From CAMLDH01 sp966250375 (lineage in GTDB: Bacteria; Pseudomonadota; Gammaproteobacteria; Burkholderiales; Burkholderiaceae_D), in contig CBINHE010000023.1 of assembly GCA_966250375.1 (NCBI GenBank), forward strand, positions 1 to 48,060: a DNA stretch of 48,060 nucleotides, written 5' to 3'. Below the pieces are notes generated by a model that was not told the DNA's origin, did not search any database, and saw nothing but the letters and a program-made list of their open reading frames with translations. Positions within the stretch are counted from its first letter, which is position 1. Every line of letters begins with the position of its first letter. Below are positions 8,060 to 16,028 of this stretch, piece after piece. Position numbers and translations under genes: made by a program.

Positions 8060-8241
8060 TCAGGTTGCGGTGTCAGAGAGCGCACTCGCAAGCGGAAAAA
8101 TGTTGCGTTCGCGCGTTGCTCTTTCCAAGATGGATTTCCATGAAAAACCCAGCACGACATGCTCTCAACTGAATCCACGTTGCATGGCTTGTCCGACCAA
8201 GAAGCTGCCCAGAAGTACGTATTCAGGCGGCGAAAAGGCGA

Positions 8242-9594
8242 TTAAACGCCGACCGGAAATGTCTCCGGCGATTCTCCTGTTTTCCAATGACTCGTGGGTT
8301 CGAGCGGCTCGACGGCATGGGTCTCGTCGAAATGCAGCACGACATCGAATTGTTGCGGCAGGTGTGCGTAAAAATAGTGGCTTTGGCGTTCGGTCTCGGG
8401 CGCATAGATCACGCCGATGGCGCGCTCAAGCCGGCCATCGAATAGTGCTTGTGTCGCCGGATTTTTTTCACGTAGCGGCAGCATGAAACGCGCTATCGCG
8501 GTGTGATGCAGTGCCTCTTCATAGCTGCCTGCCAATGCCGGTCGAATGTGCTTGCATTCGGCCGGCGCATCCCAGCCCGACGCGGCGGTCACCGTCCCCT
8601 GATAGGTCGTAAAGCCGATCAGCCTCGTCTCTTCTTCGCCGTAGAGTTCGCGCGCCAGTTGTCCGACATTCCATTCGCCTTGTCGGCCGATCTCGGTGGC
8701 GCGCGCATCGCCGATATGCGAGTTGTGCTCCCACACCACGATCTTGGCAGGCTTGCCGCTTGTGCGCGACAAATGCTGCGCTAGCGCATCCAGCGTTTCC
8801 GTCATATGTCGGTCACGCAAATTCCAGGAGGAGATGCGGCCGCGGAACATGGTGCGATAGTATTCTTCCGCATTCATGACAAGCCGGGCGTTTTGCTGCG
8901 CATAAAAAAACGCATCCGCCGCATCCGCACCATCGCGCTGCAAATAATCGGCGGCGCGCGCTTGCAGATCGCGCAATTGCGCCACGACCTCGTTTTCGCA
9001 TGAAGCCGACAAGCCGAAATTCGCCACATAGCCGTAGTGCTGACTGTCTTCATTGAAATGATCGAAGCAGGCGTAACGCGCCCGGGCGCGCTGCGCAGCT
9101 CCTGGGTCAACCTTGTGCAGATAATGCAAGACCTCCTCGATCGACGTGAACAGGCTATAGAGATCAAGTCCGTAAAATCCTACCGCAGGCGCTTGCGGCA
9201 ATAAAGAGCCGTTGTAGCTGCGTAGCCATTCGACAAAATCGACCACATCGGTATTGCGCCACATCCAGGTCGGAAAACGCTTGAAGCCGGCCAGCGCCTG
9301 TTTGCTGTCCATATCGTCGCTCTGGCCGTGAACATAACGATTGACCCGATACGCATCCGGCCAGTCGGCTTCCACCGCAACGGCGGTGAAATTTTTTTCG
9401 GTAATCAGGCGTTGTGTAATGCGCGCACGTTCGCGATAAAACTCGTGCGTGCCGTGTGTTGCCTCGCCCATCAATACGAAGCGCGCGTCGCCGATCAAAT
9501 CCAGCAGAGGATCATAATCATCAACCGTCCCTTTCAAGAGATGCGCGGCGGAAGAAATGGCAATGCTCAATGGGGAATTAGTAATGGTTGACAT
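8242..9594 (-). CDS. Erythromycin esterase family protein
   Basis: A 450-residue member of the erythromycin esterase family (EreA/EreB-like fold). Visible signatures are GEATHGTHEFYRERARITQ near residues 43-61, with the family His and Glu, FYGLDLYSLFTSIEEVL, and the metal/catalytic-like WEHNSHIGDARATE. Most family members outside clinical plasmids have unknown substrates, so macrolide resistance should not be assumed. I chose the ATG at 9594 because the longer frame would overlap the upstream hydrolase gene. The two genes are 23 bp apart, and this pairing with a dienelactone-hydrolase-like protein is a recurring operon. Confidence 0.85.
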   Translation of the reverse strand: MSTITNSPLSIAISSAAHLLKGTVDDYDPLLDLIGDARFVLMGEATHGTHEFYRERARITQRLITEKNFTAVAVEADWPDAYRVNRYVHGQSDDMDSKQALAGFKRFPTWMWRNTDVVDFVEWLRSYNGSLLPQAPAVGFYGLDLYSLFTSIEEVLHYLHKVDPGAAQRARARYACFDHFNEDSQHYGYVANFGLSASCENEVVAQLRDLQARAADYLQRDGADAADAFFYAQQNARLVMNAEEYYRTMFRGRISSWNLRDRHMTETLDALAQHLSRTSGKPAKIVVWEHNSHIGDARATEIGRQGEWNVGQLARELYGEEETRLIGFTTYQGTVTAASGWDAPAECKHIRPALAGSYEEALHHTAIARFMLPLREKNPATQALFDGRLERAIGVIYAPETERQSHYFYAHLPQQFDVVLHFDETHAVEPLEPTSHWKTGESPETFPVGV

Positions 9595-9617
9595 GATTTT
9601 GAAATCCAAAAGGGAAT

Positions 9618-10274
9618 TCACGCCAATTTTTTCAAATACCGTACGAACCAATCCGTGGCAAGTGCGGCAACCTCTTCCAGCGTTCCTTGCTCTTCGAATA
9701 AATGGGTGGCGTCGGGAATAATCTCAAGTCGCTTTTCGCAATGGAGGGCGGTGTACGCTACTCGATTCAGGTCAATCACGACATCGTCCAATCCACCGAC
9801 GATGAGCAGTGTCGGCGCGCGTACTTTAGCCAATGCTTGGCGGCCCGCCATATCCGGTCGGCCGCCGCGCGATACGAGCGCCGCGATTTCGAGGCTGCGC
9901 ACGGCGGCAAGTTGTAGCGCTGCCGCCGCGCCGGTGCTGGCGCCGAATAATCCAATGGGAAGAGATTGGGTGCTGTCGTATTGCTGCACCCAGTCAGTTG
10001 CGGTATTCAAACGTTGCGCCAACAACGAAATATCGAAACGCTTTTTATAATCCCGATCTTCTTGCGCGGTAAGCAAGTCCATCAGCAGCGTTCCTATTTG
10101 GGCATTGCGTAATTCACCAGCGACGTAATTGTTGCGAGGACTTAAGCGACTGCTGCCGCTGCCATGCACAAATATGACAATACCGATCGGGTTTTCTGGC
10201 ACTTCCAACATGCCTTCCAGTCGGGCCGAACCGGATCTGATCGTGATCAATCCTTTTTGCGCTGATAGCATCAT
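9618..10274 (-). CDS. Alpha/beta hydrolase, dienelactone hydrolase-like
   Basis: A 218-residue alpha/beta hydrolase. The oxyanion-region motif is FVHGSGSS (about 34-41), the nucleophile elbow is GASTG (Ser near residue 113), the acid is in GGLDDVV and the catalytic His in DATHLFEE near the C-terminus, so the triad is complete. No signal peptide is visible, so it is cytosolic. AAGGAGG lies five bases before the ATG at 10274; a second ATG follows directly. It is the first gene of a two-gene operon with the erythromycin-esterase-family enzyme. The substrate is unknown. Confidence 0.85.
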   Translation of the reverse strand: MMLSAQKGLITIRSGSARLEGMLEVPENPIGIVIFVHGSGSSRLSPRNNYVAGELRNAQIGTLLMDLLTAQEDRDYKKRFDISLLAQRLNTATDWVQQYDSTQSLPIGLFGASTGAAAALQLAAVRSLEIAALVSRGGRPDMAGRQALAKVRAPTLLIVGGLDDVVIDLNRVAYTALHCEKRLEIIPDATHLFEEQGTLEEVAALATDWFVRYLKKLA

Positions 10275-10403
10275 CAACGCCTCCTTGCCTGTTACCTGCT
10301 GCTCTTGCCTGTCTCCGTAGCGATCGGCATCAACTTGCGCCGCGCTTTAATTTTTCTTTGACTGCATTTTCAGCGTAAAGATTACACAACAAACCCACAA
10401 TTT

Positions 10404-10877
10404 TTATTCGCGCTGATACAGGCCGACCAGCTCTGTGCGCTCAATGATGTGGCCTTGCATCGTTTCTTCCAGTTGTGCCTTGGTCGGATTGTCAAGGTGG
10501 GGCAGAACTACGTCCAGTGCATAAAGCTTGTGAATATAGCGGTGGCGACCAATAGGCGGGCAGGGGCCACCATAGCCTGTACGTTTCCAGTCATTGAGGC
10601 CTTCACGTGTGCCTGCAGGCAAATTTTGCGGCTGCACTCCTTTCGGCAAACCGGCAGCACTCGCCGGGATGTTGTACAGCACCCAATGCACCCACGTCTT
10701 CCGAGGTGCAGTCGGATCGGGCGCATCGGGATCATCGACAATCAATGCCAAGCTTTTGGCGGCAGCCGGTACGCTTGTCCAAGACAAGGGCGGTGAAACA
10801 TCATTGCCGTCACAAGTGTGGATCGCAGGAATATTATGGTCGGCCTCAAATGCCGGCGAAGTAAGACTGAGGGGCAT
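10404..10877 (-). CDS. YbhB/YbcL family (PEBP-like) protein
   Basis: A 157-residue phosphatidylethanolamine-binding-protein homologue of the bacterial YbhB/YbcL type. The two diagnostic ligand-pocket motifs are present: DDPDAPDP (about 49-56), and GPCPPIGRHRYIHKLYAL (about 103-120). No leader peptide is present, so it should be cytosolic. A Shine-Dalgarno GGGAG lies nine bases before the ATG. The gene is monocistronic and reads away from the repeat-rich region to its right. The family is usually described as a small-molecule or kinase-inhibitor-like binding protein, and its bacterial role is not settled. Confidence 0.9.
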   Translation of the reverse strand: MPLSLTSPAFEADHNIPAIHTCDGNDVSPPLSWTSVPAAAKSLALIVDDPDAPDPTAPRKTWVHWVLYNIPASAAGLPKGVQPQNLPAGTREGLNDWKRTGYGGPCPPIGRHRYIHKLYALDVVLPHLDNPTKAQLEETMQGHIIERTELVGLYQRE

Positions 10878-11333
10878 TACTTGCTCCCTGATGGCCGGTC
10901 CAGAACAGGTGCATTACTGGAACCGGAAAATTCATGTAGACGGTAATGGGAAAGAGATATTCCACTTGCAGGCAATCCGCATGCCAATCGAATTGGCAGA
11001 CAAAATTGCGACGGAAAAAACCGGATGCGGAGGCCCTGTTGCAGCCGCAAACGGGAGCTGCCGTCCATTGCCTGCGAGAGAAAATCACCCTTGAGAAAAT
11101 GTAAGACTTGCCGGCGGATTGTAAGACGCACCATCGCGGCATGACATTAAAAGTAAAAATTGATCGATCTCAAAATCATGGCAGACAGTGCGCATAATGT
11201 GATTTTATCCTTTCGTTTCGCGTGGTTGCGATGAGACATTAATGCGAAAGCGTTTTGCTGGCCGATCCTTACGAGCACGATGCTGCAAACGACTAAATGG
11301 TGTCGCCCGCTACATGGCGCTCCGGGCGCTTTA
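10878..11333. other. Intergenic region between the PEBP gene and the repeat cluster
   Basis: No supported gene. The left end must carry the promoter of the PEBP gene. From 11334 onward the gap is filled by a family-B repeat and a 188-bp inverted-repeat element. Long open frames on both strands here are extensions of shadow frames and match no family. Confidence 0.4.
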
Positions 11334-11412
11334 TACAGGAACATCGCCTTGCAAGGCGATATCGTTGCGCAGGCGTGGCGCAGTGCTCCACGAATTCCCT
11401 GCTTCACCATGC
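11334..11412. repeat. Repeat family B, copy 3
   Basis: Most divergent of the three copies. It keeps the CAGG/CCTG closing stem (11336-11339 with the CCCTG near 11398), hairpin 1 as a perfect palindrome with new flanking bases (ATCGCCTTGCAAGGCGAT, 11343-11360), the linker CGTTGCGCAGGCG, hairpin 2 (TGGCGCAGTGCTCCA, 11375-11389) and the CGAATTCCCTGCT end. The hairpin changes relative to the other copies are mostly compensatory. Confidence 0.65.
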
Positions 11413-11440
11413 CCTTGAAACCCCCGCTACACCATCCCGT

Positions 11441-11628
11441 CAATAGTGTTCGGCACATTGGTTGCTAACGTGTTCCAACCGCCGTATTCCCTCCCTTTCA
11501 AGGGGAGGGTTAGGGTGGAGATGGGTTTAATGCCGTGGCTTGTAACCCATCCCCATCCCAACCTTCCCCTTGAAGGGGAAGGAGCCTCTAACGCAGACGC
11601 TGAGCAAATAATGTGCCGAACACTATTG
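11441..11628. mobile_element. 188-bp MITE-like element with perfect inverted ends and 9-bp target duplication
   Basis: The ends are a perfect 19-bp inverted repeat: CAATAGTGTTCGGCACATT at 11441-11459 and its complement at 11610-11628. Both sides are flanked by CCATCCCGT (11432-11440 and 11629-11637), a 9-bp direct repeat as left by a transposase making 9-bp staggered cuts. The interior is a second large inverted repeat of GGGGAGGGTTAGGGTGG-type sequence and its complement, so a single strand would fold into a long hairpin. There is no coding capacity. Its right end supplies the GTG codon that opens the longest frame of the ftsH gene, so the insertion altered the 5' end of that gene. Confidence 0.85.
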
Positions 11629-11696
11629 CCATCCCGTCAGACGGGGCCAAATTGGACAGCACTTGTTCCATACACATTCCTAAGTCGGGGCACCCC

Positions 11697-13595
11697 TTGA
11701 ATTCAGATCGAGATCGATCACAAAAAACGCAAATTCCGATCTGGTACTGGTGGCTGCTTCTGCCTCTCATTTTTATAATGGTCCAAACCATCATCGAGAC
11801 GCAACGCACGGAATCGCTTGCGTACAGTGACTTCAAGCAATTACTGAAGGCTGGCAAAGTGGATGATGTGGCGATAAGCCAAGACGTGATTCGCGGAACA
11901 TTCAAAACAGACGGGCTGGAAAAAGTGCTGCCAAAACAGAAGGCTGATGAACTGAAGCGCACTGGCGAAGAACGGCGTGCATTTGTGAGCGTCAGGGTCA
12001 CCGATTCTTCGTTAGTGCAGGATATGGAGGCGGCCGGCGTGCGCTTTGAAGGCATGGTCCAAAGCAGTTGGCTGACCACGCTTCTTTCATGGGTCATACC
12101 GATCCTTCTGTTTTTTGTGTTGTGGAGTTACCTTGCAAAGCGGTCCGGGATGACTTCCGGGTGGGCGTTCGATATCGGAAAGAGCAAGGCGCGCGTCTAC
12201 ATGGAAAGCCAAACCGGCGTGACCTTTGACGACGTGGCTGGAATCGACGAAGCAAAAGACGAATTGATGGAAGTGGTCGAATTTTTGAAGCAGCCGGAGC
12301 GCTATCGGCGTCTGGGCGGAAAAATTCCCAAAGGCGTGTTGATTGTCGGGGCGCCGGGAACCGGAAAAACGCTGCTTGCCAAGGCCGTCGCCGGTGAAGC
12401 CGGGGTGCCATTTTTCTCCATTAGCGGATCGGAATTCGTGGAAATGTTCGTCGGCGTCGGCGCGGCGCGGGTACGCGATTTATTTGCGCAGGCGGAACAG
12501 AAAGCGCCGTGCATCATTTTCATCGATGAACTGGATGCGCTTGGCAAAGCGCGTGGGGTAGGCAACATCGCAGGCGGCCATAGCGAGCAGGAACAGACCT
12601 TGAATCAGTTGCTGGTCGAAATGGATGGCTTCGATACCAACAAGGGCGTGATCATCCTGGCGGCAACCAACCGCCCGGAAATTCTCGATGCGGCGCTGCT
12701 GCGGCCCGGCCGGTTCGATCGGCATATTGCACTTGACCGTCCCGATCTGAAGGGGAGGGGGAAAATCCTGAAGGTACATGCCAAAAACGTGAGGCTTGCA
12801 CCGCAAGTCGATCTCGCCACGATTGCCGCACGCACCGCTGGATTTGCCGGCGCCGATCTGGCCAACTTGGTCAACGAGGCTGCGCTACTGGCTGCGCGGC
12901 GCGGCAAGGACAATGTAGAGATGAGCGATTTCGACGAGGCCATCGATCGCATCGTAGCCGGCCTCGAAAAAAAGACGCGTGTGATGAACCCGCGCGAAAA
13001 GGAAACGGTGGCGTATCACGAGGCTGGGCACGCGCTGGTCGCGGAATTCCGCAGCCATGCAGACCGAGTCGCCAAAATTTCGATCATTCCTCGCGGTATT
13101 GCCGCGCTGGGGTATACGCAGCAGCTTCCTACCGAAGATCGCTATCTCTTGAAGAGGGCGGAGCTGTTGGATCGCCTCGACGTTTTTTTAGGTGGGCGCG
13201 TTGCTGAAGAACTGGTCTTTGGCGACGTTTCCACTGGAGCACAAAACGATCTTCAAATGGCCACCGACATGGCGCGGCACATGGTCACCCAATATGGCAT
13301 GAGCGAACGGCTGGGGCTTGCCACATTTGAAGAAGTGCGGGCGCCTTTTCTCAATTCCTTGCCACTGCAAGAAAAAAAGATGTATAGCGAACGCACCGCT
13401 GAAACCATTGATGCGGAAATCGTGAAGTTTCTCCATGACGCGCATGCGCGTGTCATGGACACCTTGAATGCCAAGCGCGAATTGTTGAACGTACTGGCGA
13501 AGATGTTGCTGGAAAAGGAAACCGTTGATCAGTCCGAGCTGAGTGAATTACTGAAAAATGCCTTGCCTTCGATGCCGCCTGGTGAACGTCAATAG
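11697..13595 (+). CDS. ftsH: FtsH-type ATP-dependent zinc metalloprotease
   Basis: Membrane-bound AAA protease that degrades misfolded membrane and regulatory proteins. In order: a membrane segment (IWYWWLLLPLIFIMV), a short periplasmic domain, a second membrane segment (LLSWVIPILLFFVLWSYL), the AAA module with Walker A GAPGTGKT and Walker B CIIFIDELDALG, the second region of homology (AATNRPEILDAALLRPGRFD), and the M41 zinc site HEAGH with the later Asp region. The start is uncertain: the frame opens at a GTG at 11613 inside a transposon-like repeat, and TTG at 11697 is the first start outside it; neither has a good ribosome binding site. About 632 residues from 11697. It lies away from the usual rlmE-ftsH-folP locus, so it is probably an accessory copy. 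Confidence 0.92.
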   Translation: MNSDRDRSQKTQIPIWYWWLLLPLIFIMVQTIIETQRTESLAYSDFKQLLKAGKVDDVAISQDVIRGTFKTDGLEKVLPKQKADELKRTGEERRAFVSVRVTDSSLVQDMEAAGVRFEGMVQSSWLTTLLSWVIPILLFFVLWSYLAKRSGMTSGWAFDIGKSKARVYMESQTGVTFDDVAGIDEAKDELMEVVEFLKQPERYRRLGGKIPKGVLIVGAPGTGKTLLAKAVAGEAGVPFFSISGSEFVEMFVGVGAARVRDLFAQAEQKAPCIIFIDELDALGKARGVGNIAGGHSEQEQTLNQLLVEMDGFDTNKGVIILAATNRPEILDAALLRPGRFDRHIALDRPDLKGRGKILKVHAKNVRLAPQVDLATIAARTAGFAGADLANLVNEAALLAARRGKDNVEMSDFDEAIDRIVAGLEKKTRVMNPREKETVAYHEAGHALVAEFRSHADRVAKISIIPRGIAALGYTQQLPTEDRYLLKRAELLDRLDVFLGGRVAEELVFGDVSTGAQNDLQMATDMARHMVTQYGMSERLGLATFEEVRAPFLNSLPLQEKKMYSERTAETIDAEIVKFLHDAHARVMDTLNAKRELLNVLAKMLLEKETVDQSELSELLKNALPSMPPGERQ

Positions 13596-13668
13596 GACGC
13601 ATCACGAATAACTTCCACATCTGCTAAGTAACCGAGCAAAATTAATTGTGAGTTCTACGCGGCATTTT

Positions 13669-13836
13669 TTGTAGGAGCGGGCCTCCCTTGCAGGGCGCAT
13701 TTGCGCCGGGCGGCGATCCGCTTGCAAGCGCAAATCGTTGCGCAGGCGTGCGGCAGACCGCACGAATTCCCTGCTCCACCACGCGATAGGTGTTGGCACA
13801 TGCAAGCTATCGCGGGCAAGGCCCGCTCCTACAAAT
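13669..13836. repeat. REP palindrome pair split by a family-B repeat
   Basis: The right half (ATCGCGGGCAAGGCCCGC, 13809-13826, followed by TCCTACAAA) is a REP sequence of the TGTAGGAGCGGGC type widely known from Pseudomonas and other proteobacteria. The left half starts TTGTAGGAGCGGGCC at 13669 and is interrupted at its CCTTGC by family-B copy 2; REP-like CGCGATAG resumes at 13782. The pair lies between the converging ftsH and debranching-enzyme genes, where REP elements typically sit. Confidence 0.7.
13686..13780. repeat. Repeat family B, copy 2, inserted in a REP
   Basis: Begins at CCTTGC (13686-13691) and ends with CCCTGCTCCACC (to 13780). Closing stem GCAGGG/CCCTGC, hairpin 1 with the invariant TTGCAA core (CGCTTGCAAGCG, 13719-13730), linker CGTTGCGCAGGCG, hairpin 2 TGCGGCAGACCGCA (13749-13762), then CGAATTCCCTGCT. 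It carries an extra GC-rich segment (about 13701-13716) relative to copy 1. Confidence 0.7.
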
Positions 13837-13859
13837 TCACCGCTTCTTTTACGTGATAC

Positions 13860-16028
13860 TTAAGCCATGGTCACAATCTCTGCATCCCCCACTTTGCGCA
13901 TGACCTTGACGCCAACGTTGCTTGGATAACGCTGCAGCATTAAATCGACGATCGAACCGCTGATCTCCAGATCCCTGATTTCCACGGTATCGAGAAACGG
14001 CGGCAGTTGGGGATGCCTGAACCGTATTTCCGGTTTTTCCGAATCAAAGGAAAGACCCAGGCACGCTTGCAGTAATGAAAACACGCTGGCGGCGGCCCAA
14101 GCCTGCGGAGAGCATGCGACCGGATACAGCGTGGGCCCTTCATCCGGACGCTTCGAGAAGCCGCAGAAAAGTTCGGGCATGCGATTCTGGTCCATGTAAA
14201 GACTCGCGTCTCGCAGTCCACTGAAGATCGCCATCGCCTTGTCAGTGAAACCGTAACGCGCCATGCCGTCGGCAATCAACGCGTTGTCGTGGGGCCATAC
14301 CGAACCGTTATGGTAAGCCATCGGGTTGTAGCGTGTTTCGGTGCCGGGGATGGTGCGGATTCCCCAGCCGCAAAAAAAATCGTCGTTCATAAGCTGCGTG
14401 GCCACCCGTGCCGCATACTCCGGCGTGGCAATGCCTGACCATAAGGCATGCCCGGCATTCGACGATGGCACGGCGCATTGCTTTTTCTTGCCGTCGAGTG
14501 CAAGAGCGTAGGTGCCGATCTGTTCACACCAAAACGTTTTGTTGAAGTGATCCTTGAGTTGGCGTGCTGCATTCTCGAGGTCGCGTCCAAAGGTGTGCTC
14601 GCCGAAAAGGTGCGCCAATTGCGCCGCACGCAATTTTGCTTCGTAGACGTATCCCTGTACTTCGCACAACGCGATCGGCGCATCGGCCAGTTGTCCATCG
14701 CTGTGGAACACCGAATCATGGGAATCCTTCCAGCCTTGCTGCGCCAGTCCTGTCTCGCTGTAACGGGCATATTCGACAAAGCCGTCGCCATCCTTGTCGC
14801 CGTATTGTTCGATCCACTGCAGTGCTCTATGGATATTGCCCCAGATAGAACGGATAAATTCCAGATCGCCGGTCCGCTCGTAATAAGCACCGGCCAGACC
14901 GACGAATAGCGGCGTGGCATCCACGGTGCCATAGTAGTGCCGGAAGGGAATTTCATTCAGCACAGCCAATTCACCCTTGCGCGCCTCATGCAGGATCTTG
15001 CCGGGTTCCGCATCGCGCACTGGATCGAGTTCGGTCGCCTGCGTCGCCGCCAGGAAAGTGAGAACACCCTTCGCCAGACTGGGATCAACCCACAGATACT
15101 CGCGCGCAGTCAGGATGCCGTCGCGGCCGAAAGTAGTCGAGTACCAAGGCAGGCCGCCATACGGATATTCCCCTTCAGGCAAAGTCGTCGTCAGCATGAC
15201 GAGATCCGCTGTCGAGCGGTCAAGCCAGCTATTGAAAAGCGGGTTGGACGTAACGATCTTGCACCGCCCATGCAAGCGCGACTTGACGGACTGGTTGATG
15301 CTATTGAATGCACTGAAATAGTCAACGGGCTGCGGCGGTGGCACATTTTGCGATTCGCAAGCGATTCTCAAATACAGATGCGACTCGTCTTTCGGTAAAA
15401 GCGATAGCGCGAATTCCGCTCGATCTGATGTCAGCTTGGTGGGCGCCGGATCGCAGGTAATACGGGTCTTGCGGACGCTTTTATCCCGTCCTTGGTATTG
15501 CAGCAGCAGTTCGCTCTCGCCGACTTGCGGCGGGATGTCCGTACCGCGTTGCTCGCGCTTGAAGCCGCGTACTTCAAATATGTCCTTGTAGTCCGAACCG
15601 AAATCGATCGACAGGGTCGTTTCAACCAACTCAAGGCCATAGTTAGCCACGCGTATATGCTCATAGCACGCGTTGTCCCACAAGAGTTTGGCCCGGAAGA
15701 TATGCAATACGCCCTTATGGATCGGATGTTTTCCTTCGGAATGAAGATCGGGATTCATCAGCTCGATGATGAAAAGCCCGTTGTCGTCTTTCACCGTCGA
15801 GTTCAGGTGCATCGGCCGAACACCTTCAATCAACAACTCCTGGCGGGAAAGGTAACAAGTATCTCCGTGGTAGATACCTTCTTCTCCCAAACCGATCGAT
15901 TGGATATCCCCGAAGCGATCGAACAGCGCGAACATCTCATTGTGCTTGAGCACACGGCGACGCTCATCGGTCGGCGAGGAAGTGGCGAGGATGTACCACT
16001 GCTCGCCCAATTGAATCTTGTCAACCAT
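13860..16028 (-). CDS. Amylo-alpha-1,6-glucosidase / glycogen debranching-type enzyme
   Basis: A 722-residue protein with an N-terminal debranching-enzyme domain (about residues 15-210: FDRFGDIQSIG, DTCYLSRQELLIEGVRP) and a C-terminal (alpha/alpha)6-barrel of the amylo-alpha-1,6-glucosidase/GH15-like type. Barrel signatures are GLPWYSTTFGRDGILTAREY (around residue 295), KILHEARKGELA, and YHNGSVWPHDNALIADGMA near residue 580. No signal peptide, so cytosolic. The family hydrolyses alpha-1,6 branches or acts on related storage and compatible-solute glucans. GGAGC precedes the ATG, and the first eight bases overlap the end of the upstream GT4 gene, so the two form one operon. Confidence 0.88.
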   Translation of the reverse strand: MVDKIQLGEQWYILATSSPTDERRRVLKHNEMFALFDRFGDIQSIGLGEEGIYHGDTCYLSRQELLIEGVRPMHLNSTVKDDNGLFIIELMNPDLHSEGKHPIHKGVLHIFRAKLLWDNACYEHIRVANYGLELVETTLSIDFGSDYKDIFEVRGFKREQRGTDIPPQVGESELLLQYQGRDKSVRKTRITCDPAPTKLTSDRAEFALSLLPKDESHLYLRIACESQNVPPPQPVDYFSAFNSINQSVKSRLHGRCKIVTSNPLFNSWLDRSTADLVMLTTTLPEGEYPYGGLPWYSTTFGRDGILTAREYLWVDPSLAKGVLTFLAATQATELDPVRDAEPGKILHEARKGELAVLNEIPFRHYYGTVDATPLFVGLAGAYYERTGDLEFIRSIWGNIHRALQWIEQYGDKDGDGFVEYARYSETGLAQQGWKDSHDSVFHSDGQLADAPIALCEVQGYVYEAKLRAAQLAHLFGEHTFGRDLENAARQLKDHFNKTFWCEQIGTYALALDGKKKQCAVPSSNAGHALWSGIATPEYAARVATQLMNDDFFCGWGIRTIPGTETRYNPMAYHNGSVWPHDNALIADGMARYGFTDKAMAIFSGLRDASLYMDQNRMPELFCGFSKRPDEGPTLYPVACSPQAWAAASVFSLLQACLGLSFDSEKPEIRFRHPQLPPFLDTVEIRDLEISGSIVDLMLQRYPSNVGVKVMRKVGDAEIVTMA

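Noticed and set aside
8242..9594. Macrolide resistance gene
   Set aside because: Only the broad erythromycin esterase family is supported. Most chromosomal members have unknown substrates.
11613..11696. Longest ftsH start (GTG at 11613)
   Set aside because: It lies in the inverted end of the 188-bp repeat, and the extra 28 residues are unlike FtsH N-termini. The true start remains uncertain.
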